From positions 930,001 through 994,000 of the forward strand of contig JASGHM010000002.1 of assembly GCA_047602365.1 (NCBI GenBank): DNA of 64,000 nt, in the 5' to 3' direction. A program made the translations under genes and the position numbers. Shown here piece after piece: positions 8,204 through 15,371 of this stretch (position 1 is the stretch's first letter; each line of letters starts with the position of its first letter). The notes under the pieces are model-generated. The model worked only from the letters and a program-made list of their open reading frames with translations, ran no database searches and was not told where the DNA came from. The DNA is from Piscinibacter sp047602365. GTDB taxonomy: Bacteria > Pseudomonadota > Gammaproteobacteria > Burkholderiales > Burkholderiaceae_C.

Positions 8204-8671
8204 ATGACGCCAGCCCTCAACAAACCCCTTCCGGAATTTGAAGCGCTTGCCACGGGAGGCGTGAAGTTCACGCCGCAGGCCTTCGCCGGCAAGACGGTGG
8301 TGCTGTATTTCTACCCGAAGGACAATACCCCCGGGTGCACCACCGAAGCGATGCAGTTCCGCGACCACCACAAGGATTTCGTCAAGGCCGGCGCCGTGGT
8401 CTTCGGCGTGTCGCGCGACAACATGGCCTCGCACGAGAAGTTCAAGCAGAACCTCGAGCTGCCTTTCGAGCTGATCGCCGACACCGAAGAGAAGCTCTGC
8501 CACATGTTCGGCGTGGTCAAGAACAAGATCATGTACGGCAAGAAGGTCAAGGGCATCGAGCGCTCGACCTTCCTGATCGACGGCACCGGCACCCTGCGAG
8601 CCGAGTGGCGCGGCCTGAAGGTCGCCGGCCACGTCGAGGAAGTCCTGAAGGCCGTCAAGGCCCTGAAGTGA
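8204..8671 (+). CDS. bcp: Thioredoxin-dependent peroxiredoxin Bcp (PrxQ type)
   Basis: Bcp reduces hydrogen peroxide and organic peroxides in the cytoplasm. The 155-residue protein has the peroxidatic site FYPKDNTPGCTTEA with Cys45. It also has the conserved KLCHMFGVV with Cys99 and the GIERSTFLID strand. Cys50, the nearby partner cysteine of E. coli Bcp, is replaced by Met. Cys99 or an external thiol must therefore resolve the oxidised enzyme, or it works as a 1-Cys enzyme. The ATG at 8204 gives the standard family start. It stands alone between the Mth938 gene and the phoH leader. Confidence 0.95.
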   Translation: MTPALNKPLPEFEALATGGVKFTPQAFAGKTVVLYFYPKDNTPGCTTEAMQFRDHHKDFVKAGAVVFGVSRDNMASHEKFKQNLELPFELIADTEEKLCHMFGVVKNKIMYGKKVKGIERSTFLIDGTGTLRAEWRGLKVAGHVEEVLKAVKALK

Positions 8672-8717
8672 GCTCCGCGGCCTGTCGCAGCTTGTTGCGT
8701 ACCGGGCCACATCGACA

Positions 8718-8745
8718 TTGAAGCTGCGCGCTTCTTGTGTATGAT
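8718..8745 (+). promoter_or_regulatory. Sigma70-like promoter ahead of the phoH leader
   Basis: A -35 box TTGAAG (8718-8723) and a -10 box TATGAT (8740-8745) are separated by 16 bases. The expected start point is about 8752, which coincides with an ATG. This is the best promoter match I found in the window. It drives the short leader/terminator unit that precedes phoH. Confidence 0.6.
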
Positions 8746-8751
8746 GAATTC

Positions 8752-8814
8752 ATGCACGTGAGTCGAGAGACACGTTCACCCGGAAAGCCGCACAGCCGAC
8801 TGTGCGGCTTTTTT
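8752..8814 (+). ncRNA. Candidate small RNA or attenuated leader of phoH
   Basis: From the predicted start near 8752 to the T-run ending at 8814 is about 63 bases. The RNA would hold a small hairpin (ACGTG at 8756-8760 pairing with CACGT at 8771-8775) and then a strong 9-bp terminator hairpin. This is the layout of a free-standing small RNA. Alternatively it is an attenuator, since phoH begins 26 bases beyond the terminator and has no other visible promoter. I do not recognise a named RNA family. Confidence 0.45.
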
Positions 8815-8832
8815 GTTTCCACGCCGCACTGA
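8752..8832 (+). CDS. Possible 26-residue leader peptide overlapping the terminator
   Basis: An ATG sits exactly at the predicted transcription start and opens a 26-codon frame that runs through both arms of the terminator and stops (TGA) eight bases before the phoH ATG. The peptide begins MHVSRETRSPGKP and contains RLCGFF over the hairpin. Ribosomes translating it would disturb the terminator, which would suit an attenuation switch. It could equally be chance, because the transcript would be leaderless and no ribosome site is present. Confidence 0.25.
   Translation: MHVSRETRSPGKPHSRLCGFFVSTPH
8784..8814 (+). terminator. Intrinsic terminator between bcp/leader and phoH
   Basis: GCCGCACAG (8787-8795) pairs perfectly with CTGTGCGGC (8800-8808) around the loop CCGA, flanked by AAA on the left and six T residues (8809-8814) on the right. 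This is a textbook intrinsic terminator on the plus strand. It would end the short leader RNA and any readthrough from bcp. Confidence 0.9.
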
Positions 8833-8840
8833 CCCCCTCC

Positions 8841-10505
8841 ATGCCACTGCCGAAGCCGCCTGCCAAACGAGCCGCCCTCCTCAATCCCGCAGACTTCGAA
8901 GCGCAGGCCGCGCCCAAACCGGGCAAACGCAGCACCCCCCACCGCAACACCGCGGAGCCCGCCTCGCCGGCGGTCATGGATCTGTTCGATGCCGGCCGGG
9001 CCGAGCCCGTCGTCGCCCGCCCGGCGGCGCCCAGCGCGCCGGTGGCCGTCAAGCCGGCCGCTCGCCCGGTGCCGCAGCCGCGCGCACGCAAGCCGCGCGG
9101 CACCGGCCCGGCCAGCCTGTTCGTGCTCGACACCAACGTGCTGATGCACGACCCGACCTCGCTGTTCCGCTTCGATGAACACGACGTCTACCTGCCGATG
9201 ATCACGCTCGAGGAGCTCGACGGCCACAAGAAAGGCATGACCGAGGTCGCCCGCAACGCGCGCCAGGTCAGCCGCGACCTCGACGCGCTGGCCGCCAGCA
9301 TGCCCTCGCGCGACGCCTCGGGCATGTCGGCCGGGCTGCCGCTGAACGCGACCGGCCACCGCGAGGCCGGCGGCAAGCTGTTCTTCCAGACCAACCTGGT
9401 CAACGTCAGCCTGCCTGCCGGCCTGCCGCAGGGCAAGGCCGACAACCAGATCCTGGGCGTCGTGCAGGCGCTGCGCGAGCAGCACCCGGGGCGCGAGGTC
9501 GTGCTGGTGTCCAAGGACATCAACATGCGCATCAAGGCGCGTGCGCTCGGCCTGCCGGCGGAGGACTATTTCAACGACAAGACGCTGGACGACGGCGACC
9601 TGCTCTACACCGGCGTGCTGCAGTTGCCCACCGACTTCTGGGAGCGCCATGGCAAGACGATGGAGAGCTGGCAGCAGGGTGGGCTGACCTACTACCGCAT
9701 CAGCGGCCCGATGGTGCCGGTGCTGCTGGTCAACCAGTTCGTCTACCTCGAGGCACCCGGTGCCGCGCCGCTGTACGCCAAGGTCACCGAGATCACCGGC
9801 AAGACGGCGGTGCTGCGCACGCTGCGCGAGTACACCCACACGAAGAACTCGGTCTGGGGCGTCACGGCGCGCAACCGCGAGCAGAACTTCGCGCTGAACC
9901 TGCTGATGGATCCGGAATGCGACTTCATCACGCTCACGGGCACCGCCGGCACCGGCAAGACGCTGATGACGCTGGCCGCCGGCCTGAGCCAGGTGATGGA
10001 CGACCGCCGCTACACCGAGATCATCGTCACCCGCGTGACGGTGCCGGTCGGCGAGGACATCGGTTTCCTGCCCGGCACCGAGGAAGAGAAGATGGGCCCG
10101 TGGATGGGCGCGCTGGACGACAACCTCGAGGTGCTGTCGCGCACCGACGGCGGCGCCGGTGAATGGGGCCGCGCGGCGACCAACGACCTGGTGCGCAGCA
10201 AGATCAAGATCAAGAGCCTGAACTTCATGCGCGGGCGCACTTTCCTGAACAAGTTCGTCATCATCGACGAGGCGCAGAACCTGACGCCCAAGCAGATGAA
10301 GACGCTGATCACCCGTGCCGGCCCGGGCACGAAGATCGTCTGCCTGGGCAACCTGGCGCAGATCGACACGCCCTACCTGACCGAGGGCAGCTCGGGCCTG
10401 ACCTACGCCGTCGATCGCTTCAAGGGCTGGCCGCACAGCGGCCACATCATGCTGGCGCGTGGCGAACGTTCGCGGCTGGCGGATTTCGCCTCCGAGGTGC
10501 TCTGA
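8841..10505 (+). CDS. phoH: PhoH-family protein with N-terminal PIN domain (PhoH2 type)
   Basis: This protein of about 554 residues joins an N-terminal PIN nuclease domain to a PhoH ATPase domain, the arrangement called PhoH2. In mycobacteria PhoH2 has RNA-unwinding and RNase activity. After an Ala/Pro/Arg-rich linker the PIN domain starts near residue 93 (FVLDTNVLMHDP, then ITLEELDGHKKG). Walker A GTAGTGKT is near 367-374 and Walker B FVIIDEAQN near 473. I chose the ATG at 8841; the longer frame would start inside the terminator hairpin. Its expression may depend on antitermination of the leader upstream. It converges on the ligase gene. Confidence 0.93.
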   Translation: MPLPKPPAKRAALLNPADFEAQAAPKPGKRSTPHRNTAEPASPAVMDLFDAGRAEPVVARPAAPSAPVAVKPAARPVPQPRARKPRGTGPASLFVLDTNVLMHDPTSLFRFDEHDVYLPMITLEELDGHKKGMTEVARNARQVSRDLDALAASMPSRDASGMSAGLPLNATGHREAGGKLFFQTNLVNVSLPAGLPQGKADNQILGVVQALREQHPGREVVLVSKDINMRIKARALGLPAEDYFNDKTLDDGDLLYTGVLQLPTDFWERHGKTMESWQQGGLTYYRISGPMVPVLLVNQFVYLEAPGAAPLYAKVTEITGKTAVLRTLREYTHTKNSVWGVTARNREQNFALNLLMDPECDFITLTGTAGTGKTLMTLAAGLSQVMDDRRYTEIIVTRVTVPVGEDIGFLPGTEEEKMGPWMGALDDNLEVLSRTDGGAGEWGRAATNDLVRSKIKIKSLNFMRGRTFLNKFVIIDEAQNLTPKQMKTLITRAGPGTKIVCLGNLAQIDTPYLTEGSSGLTYAVDRFKGWPHSGHIMLARGERSRLADFASEVL

Positions 10506-10521
10506 CCCAGGGCCTCGACGC

Positions 10522-11379
10522 TCAGGCGTCGGGCCGCACGCGCAGGTAGCTGGCGAAACGCGGCACGCCTTGCGGTGTCCGGCCGCGGTGGGTGTAGGTC
10601 ACCGTGCTGCCCAAGGGCGGTGGGTTGTCGCGCTCGGCGTCGCTGAAGCCAGTGCCGATCTGGAATTCGGTGCCGTCATCGCAGCGCACGCGCAAGGCAC
10701 CGAGCCGCCCGGCATGCCGCCCCTGCCCCGGCAGGTGCGCGACGACCACCGCGTCGGCGTCCTGCTGCGGCTTCAGCTTGAGCAGCGCAGGGCTGCGGCC
10801 GGTGACGTAGGGCGCATCGGCTCGATGCAGCATCAGCCCCTCGCCGCCGCCGCGAATCACTGCCTGCAGCCGATCGTGCAGTGCCTGACGGCTGCCCAGT
10901 GGCGCCTGCTCGACTGCCTGCAGTTGCGGCCAGCGCGCGGCGGCCGCGATGCGCGCCAGTTCGGCCGATCGCCGCGCGAAGCTGCCTGCGGCGCCGGGCA
11001 GTTCGAACACCATGTAGTGCAGTTCGTGCCAGCCCTCGTCGACGGGTGAATTGCGCCGCACCAGGCCGGAAAGCGCATCGAAGCGCCCTCTGCCGAGCCA
11101 CAGCTCGCCATCCAGCGGCATCCTCGGCAGTCGTGCGAGGAACCAGTCCGGCGCCGCGACGGCACCACCGCTGCGAAAGCGCAGCCGCTGGCCGTCCCAG
11201 AACGCACGCACGCCGTCGTACTTCTCGCTGACCAGCCACCCGGCCGGGTCGATCTCGTCGCGTGCCTCCAGTGCAAGCAGCAGCGGCAACGCGGCACGGG
11301 CCGGGCGCGGCAAGGCGGCGCCCGCTGCGGCCAGCGCCAGCCAATGTCGGCGGCTCAGTCGGTATGCATCGATGCCCAT
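10522..11379 (-). CDS. Exported ATP-dependent DNA ligase (LigE-like)
   Basis: This is a minimal ATP-dependent DNA ligase of 285 residues. The motifs are in order: motif I EKYDGVR with the adenylated lysine Lys53, motif III LDGELW, motif IIIa YMVFE, motif IV GEGLML, and motif V LLKLKP, followed by a small OB domain. Residues 1-30 form an export signal with SRRHWLALAA, close to a twin-arginine (Tat) motif, and an ARA-A cleavage site. Lig E-type enzymes are thought to act in the periplasm, perhaps on incoming DNA. It is the last gene of a minus-strand group after prpE, but a likely terminator separates them. Confidence 0.9.
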   Translation of the reverse strand: MGIDAYRLSRRHWLALAAAGAALPRPARAALPLLLALEARDEIDPAGWLVSEKYDGVRAFWDGQRLRFRSGGAVAAPDWFLARLPRMPLDGELWLGRGRFDALSGLVRRNSPVDEGWHELHYMVFELPGAAGSFARRSAELARIAAAARWPQLQAVEQAPLGSRQALHDRLQAVIRGGGEGLMLHRADAPYVTGRSPALLKLKPQQDADAVVVAHLPGQGRHAGRLGALRVRCDDGTEFQIGTGFSDAERDNPPPLGSTVTYTHRGRTPQGVPRFASYLRVRPDA

Positions 11380-11451
11380 CGCATGTCCTCGTCGTGAAAC
11401 ATGCGGGCATGGTGGCGGCCACGCGCGGCCCGGACCATCCCTCCGCCGGGG

Positions 11452-11482
11452 CGAAGAAGAAGGCCCTCTTGCGGGGGGCCTC
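11452..11482 (-). terminator. Probable terminator after prpE
   Basis: Read on the minus strand, AGGCCC (11481-11476) pairs with GGGCCT (11466-11461) around a nine-base loop and is followed by a T-rich TTCTTCTTC tract. The T-run is broken by C residues, so termination may be partial. It lies just past the prpE stop. Confidence 0.5.
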
Positions 11483-11490
11483 GGTTCAAC

Positions 11491-13389
11491 TCACTTCGCG
11501 GAGACCAGTTCGCGGATCTGCGCCAGCGCCGTCGGGTCGTCCATCGTCGTCAGGTCGCCCGGGTCGCGCTGCTCGCACACCGCCTGGATCGCGCGGCGAA
11601 GCATCTTGCCGGAACGTGTCTTCGGCAGCAGCGTCACGAAGTGGATGCGTGCCGGCCGCGCCACCGCGCCGAGCTGGCTGTCCACCGTCTTCATCACCTC
11701 GCCCTCGAGCTTCAGGCGCGCGGCCGGGTCGGCCACGGCGTTCGCGTCTTTCAGCACCGCGAATGCCATCGCCACCTGGCCCTTGAGCTGGTCGGCCACA
11801 CCCACCACCGCCACCTCGGCGACGGCCGGATGACTCGAGATGCTCTCCTCGATCTCGCGCGTGCCCAGGCGGTGGCCGGCGACGTTGATGACGTCGTCGG
11901 TGCGGCCGAGGATGAAGAAGTAGCCGTCCTCGTCGCGCACGCCCCAGTCGAAGGTGTTGTACATGGTGCGGCCGTGGATGCTCGACCAGTAGGTCTTGAC
12001 GTAGCGCGCGTCGTCGCCCCAGATGGTCTGCAGGCAACCCGGCGGCAGCGGCCCTTCGACCGCGATCACGCCCTTCTTGCCCGGTTCGGTGATCTCCTCG
12101 GCCGTTGTCTCGTCGATCAGGCGCACGTCGTAGCCGTAGACCGCCTTGCCCGGCGAACCGAACTTCGTCGGCGCTGGCTCGACGCCGTTGCAGATGGCCA
12201 GGATCGGCCAGCCGGTCTCGGTCTGCCAGTAGTTGTCGATGATGGGCTTGTCGATCGCGGCGGCGATCCAGGTGGCGGTTGGTTCGTCCAGCGGCTCGCC
12301 GGCGAGGAACAGCGCACGCAGGCTCGACAGGTCGTACTTGGTGAGGAACGCCGGGTCCTGCTTCTTCAGGACGCGCGCGGCGGTCGGGGCGGAGAACATC
12401 ACCGTGACCTTGTACTTCTCGACCAGGCTCCACCAGATGCCGGCGTCGGGGCGTGTCGGCAGGCCCTCGTACATGATGGTCGCCATGCCGGCGATCAGCG
12501 GGCCGTAGATGATGTAGCTGTGACCGACCACCCAGCCGATGTCGCTGGTCGAGAAGTAGGTCTCGCCGGCGTTGCCGCAGTAGATGTGCTTCATCGACGC
12601 GGCCAGCGCCACTGCGTAGCCGCCGGTGTCGCGCTGCACACCCTTCGGTTTGCCGGTGGTGCCGCTGGTGTAGAGCGTGTAGCTCGGGTGCGTCGAGTCG
12701 ACCCACGCGCAGGGCACGACGGTGTTCAGGTGCTTGTCGCGCAGCGCCGCGTAGTCGACATCGCGGCCGGCGCTCTTCTCCATCGCGCTCAGGCCGCGGT
12801 CGACCAGCAGCACCTTGGCCGGCTTGTGGCTGGCGAGCTTGATGGCCTCGTCGAGCAGCGGCTTGTAGGCCACCACCTTGCCAGAGCGCATCCCGGCGTC
12901 GGCGCTGACGATCACCGTCGGCGTCGCATCGTCGATGCGGCTGGCCAGGCTGTGGCTGGCGAAACCACCGAACACCACCGAGTGGATCGCGCCGATGCGC
13001 GCGCAGGCCAGCATCGCGAAGGCGGCCTCGGCGATCATCGGCATGTAGATGAGCACGCGGTCGCCCTGCTTCACGCCCAGGTCCTGCAGACAAGCCGCCA
13101 TGCGCTGCACCTCGGCGTGCAGTTCGCGGAAGCTGTAGGCCTTCTCCTGCTCGGTCTCGGTGGAGACGAAGATCAGCGCGTTCTGGTCGGGCCGTGTCGC
13201 CAGGTGCCGGTCGACGGCGTTGTGGCACAGGTTGGTCTTGCCGCCGACGAACCATTTCGCGAACGGCGGGTTCGCATAGTCGCAGACCTTCTCGTACGGC
13301 GTCTGCCAGTCGATCAGCCGCGCCTGCTCGGACCAGAAGCCGTCGCGATCGTTGATCGAGCGCTGGTGGAAGTCGGCGTAGCGGGTCAT
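11491..13389 (-). CDS. prpE: Propionate--CoA ligase PrpE
   Basis: PrpE activates propionate, and in some bacteria acrylate, to the CoA thioester through an acyl-AMP. The 632-residue enzyme has the PrpE-type opening (ANPPFAKWFVGGKTNLC then RHLATRPDQNALIF), the AMP-binding loop LYTSGTTGKPKGVQRD, the motif DNYWQTETGWP, and the acetylatable lysine in KTRSGKMLRRAI near 595. These features distinguish it from acetyl-CoA synthetase. The ATG at 13389 has an AGGAG six bases upstream; the longer frame is not needed. It follows acuI by 77 bases on the same strand, so both may be co-transcribed. Confidence 0.93.
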   Translation of the reverse strand: MTRYADFHQRSINDRDGFWSEQARLIDWQTPYEKVCDYANPPFAKWFVGGKTNLCHNAVDRHLATRPDQNALIFVSTETEQEKAYSFRELHAEVQRMAACLQDLGVKQGDRVLIYMPMIAEAAFAMLACARIGAIHSVVFGGFASHSLASRIDDATPTVIVSADAGMRSGKVVAYKPLLDEAIKLASHKPAKVLLVDRGLSAMEKSAGRDVDYAALRDKHLNTVVPCAWVDSTHPSYTLYTSGTTGKPKGVQRDTGGYAVALAASMKHIYCGNAGETYFSTSDIGWVVGHSYIIYGPLIAGMATIMYEGLPTRPDAGIWWSLVEKYKVTVMFSAPTAARVLKKQDPAFLTKYDLSSLRALFLAGEPLDEPTATWIAAAIDKPIIDNYWQTETGWPILAICNGVEPAPTKFGSPGKAVYGYDVRLIDETTAEEITEPGKKGVIAVEGPLPPGCLQTIWGDDARYVKTYWSSIHGRTMYNTFDWGVRDEDGYFFILGRTDDVINVAGHRLGTREIEESISSHPAVAEVAVVGVADQLKGQVAMAFAVLKDANAVADPAARLKLEGEVMKTVDSQLGAVARPARIHFVTLLPKTRSGKMLRRAIQAVCEQRDPGDLTTMDDPTALAQIRELVSAK

Positions 13390-13466
13390 GTCTGTCTCCT
13401 GCTTGTTCTGTCGCTGGCGGCGCATTTCATGCGCACGCTCTTACGAGCGTCTGACGCTGGAGCCGT

Positions 13467-14450
13467 TCACTGGCCGATGCTGACGACGACACGCCCTCGC
13501 AGCTTGCCTTCCATCAACTCGCCGGCCCGCGCGATGGTCTGGTCGAGCGGGATATCGACGGCGATGGACTCGAGCAGGGTCGGATCCAGATCACGTGCCA
13601 GTCGTTCCCAGGCCTGGCGGCGCAGCGCCAGCGGCGCCATCACGCTGTCGACGCCGGCCAGCGTCACGCTGCGCAGGATGAAGGGCATCACGGTGCCGGG
13701 CAGGTCGGCGCCCTGTGCCAGGCCGCAGGCGGCGACCACGCCACCCCAGCGCGTCTGCGCGCAGGCGTTGACCAGCGTGTGGCTGCCGACGGCATCGACC
13801 ACCGCGGTCCAGCGCTCCTTCTGCAGCGGCTTGCCGGGCGCGGCGAGTTCGGCGCGATCGATCACCGCGGCGGCGCCCAGCGTCTTCAGGTAGTCGGCCT
13901 CGGCGGCCTTGCCGGTAGCCGCCACCACGCGGTGGCCCAGCCGCGCCAGCAGCGCCACGGCCACGCTGCCGACGCCGCCGGTCGCACCGGTCACCAGCAC
14001 CTCGCCATCGCCCGGCGCCACGCCATGGCGCTCCAGCGCCAGTACGCAGAGCATGGCGGTGTATCCGGCCGTGCCGATGGCCATCGCCTGACGCGTCGTG
14101 AACGCAGTCGGCAGCGGCACCAGCCAGTCGCCCTTGAGCCGCGCCTTCTGCGCCAGGCAGCCCCAGCGGGTCTCGCCAACACCCCAGCCGTTGTGCACCA
14201 CCCGGTCGCCCGGCTTCCACTGCGCATGGCTGCTCTCCAGCACGCGGCCGGCGCCGTCGATGCCGGCCACCATCGGCCACTGGCGCACCACCGGGCCGCG
14301 GTTGGTGATCGCGAGGCCGTCCTTGTAGTTGAGCGTCGAGTGCTCGACGGCGATCAGCACGTCGCCCTCGGGCAGCGCGGCCTCGTCGACCTCGTGGATG
14401 CCGGCGCGAAAGCCAGCCTCGTCCTTCTCCAGCAGCAGCGCCTTGAACAT
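13467..14450 (-). CDS. acuI: Acryloyl-CoA reductase AcuI / YhdH-type quinone oxidoreductase
   Basis: This medium-chain reductase of 327 residues fits the AcuI/YhdH family, which reduces acryloyl-CoA to propionyl-CoA with NADPH. It lacks the zinc-binding cysteines of alcohol dehydrogenases, has the substrate-side motif STLNYKDGLAI near 39-49, and the Rossmann loop VTGATGGVGSVAV near 150. The ATG at 14450 (MFKALLLEKDEAG) has AGGAG five bases upstream. With prpE next, it suggests a route from acrylate or 3-hydroxypropionate intermediates to propionyl-CoA, although YhdH proteins also serve simply to detoxify acryloyl-CoA. Confidence 0.9.
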   Translation of the reverse strand: MFKALLLEKDEAGFRAGIHEVDEAALPEGDVLIAVEHSTLNYKDGLAITNRGPVVRQWPMVAGIDGAGRVLESSHAQWKPGDRVVHNGWGVGETRWGCLAQKARLKGDWLVPLPTAFTTRQAMAIGTAGYTAMLCVLALERHGVAPGDGEVLVTGATGGVGSVAVALLARLGHRVVAATGKAAEADYLKTLGAAAVIDRAELAAPGKPLQKERWTAVVDAVGSHTLVNACAQTRWGGVVAACGLAQGADLPGTVMPFILRSVTLAGVDSVMAPLALRRQAWERLARDLDPTLLESIAVDIPLDQTIARAGELMEGKLRGRVVVSIGQ

Positions 14451-14553
14451 GCCTTCTCCTCGTTCGATCGTCATTCGGTAACAGCACGATAGCGCAGCCC
14501 GGGAACGGCTTAGCAATCTGTCGCAAGTGCCCGTCCCGACTGGCTTTTTCAGG

Positions 14554-14582
14554 TTGACGCCAGTGCATCGCTCGCCTAAGCT
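14554..14582 (+). promoter_or_regulatory. Promoter of the nlpC-moaA-mobA-moeA-panBC group
   Basis: A -35 box TTGACG (14554-14559) and a weak -10 TAAGCT (14577-14582) are spaced 17 bases apart. The expected start point falls within a base or two of the ATG at 14591, so the first mRNA may be leaderless. The rest of the 140-base gap back to acuI (14451-14553) shows only a weak minus-strand -10, TATCGT at 14486-14491. Confidence 0.5.
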
Positions 14583-14590
14583 GCGCGCCG

Positions 14591-15292
14591 ATGCCTTGCC
14601 TGCCCCGCTTCCGCCGCCTCGCCCTGGCCGCCCTCGTGGCGCTGGCCGCGGCGCACGCCCAGGCAGCGCCCGAGGCAGCGGCCAACGACCCGATCGCGCG
14701 CCTGCTCGCCGAGAAGGGCCTGGGCGACCCCGACAAGGTGCCCGCCGCCGTGCCGCCCAGCGAGTACGCCTTCGTGCAGACCATGCGCGACAAGGCCTCC
14801 GACATGGTCCTCAGCGCGATGAACTTCCTCGGCGTGCCCTACCGCCGCGGCGGCAACACGGCGGAGAACGGCTTCGACTGCAGCGGCTTCACGCGCCACA
14901 TCTTCGAGATGAGCCTGGGCCTGGTGCTGCCGCGCCGCGCCGACGACCAGGCCAGCGCGCCCGGCCTGATCAAGGTGAAGCGCGAGGAACTGAAGCCCGG
15001 CGACCTGGTGTTCTTCAACACGCTCAAGCGCACCTTCTCGCACGTCGGCATCTACATCGGCGAAGGCAAGTTCATCCACTCGCCACGTACCGGCGGCGAG
15101 GTGCGCGTCGAGGACATGCGCTACGCCTACTGGAGCAAGCGCTTCACCGGCGCACGCCGAGCGTCGCCGCTGGCCGACGGCGCTTCCCCCGCAGCCAAGG
15201 CGACGCCGCTGGCCAACGCGCCGGTGGCACTGCCGACCACGCCGGTGATCGCGCCGGCGCTGGACGCCGAAACCTACCGCACCACCCACTGA
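14591..15292 (+). CDS. NlpC/P60-family peptidoglycan hydrolase, secreted
   Basis: A signal peptide (residues 1-26, ending AHAQA-A) directs this 233-residue protein to the periplasm. The NlpC/P60 cysteine peptidase domain spans about 65-185: nucleophile Cys in NGFDCSGFTRHIF, His in TFSHVGIYIG, and a third polar His in FIHSPRTGG. Such enzymes cut the D-gamma-glutamyl-diaminopimelate bond of stem peptides. The Ala/Pro-rich tail after 190 is low complexity. It begins a plus-strand run but is separated by 79 bases from moaA, so it need not share its function. Confidence 0.93.
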   Translation: MPCLPRFRRLALAALVALAAAHAQAAPEAAANDPIARLLAEKGLGDPDKVPAAVPPSEYAFVQTMRDKASDMVLSAMNFLGVPYRRGGNTAENGFDCSGFTRHIFEMSLGLVLPRRADDQASAPGLIKVKREELKPGDLVFFNTLKRTFSHVGIYIGEGKFIHSPRTGGEVRVEDMRYAYWSKRFTGARRASPLADGASPAAKATPLANAPVALPTTPVIAPALDAETYRTTH

Positions 15293-15371
15293 TTCCGGGC
15301 GCGCTAGACCGCACGCCCACCGGGGTCGTGCGGAGCGCGCGGTGGCGGGGCCGAAGGCACAATCCGCGCCC

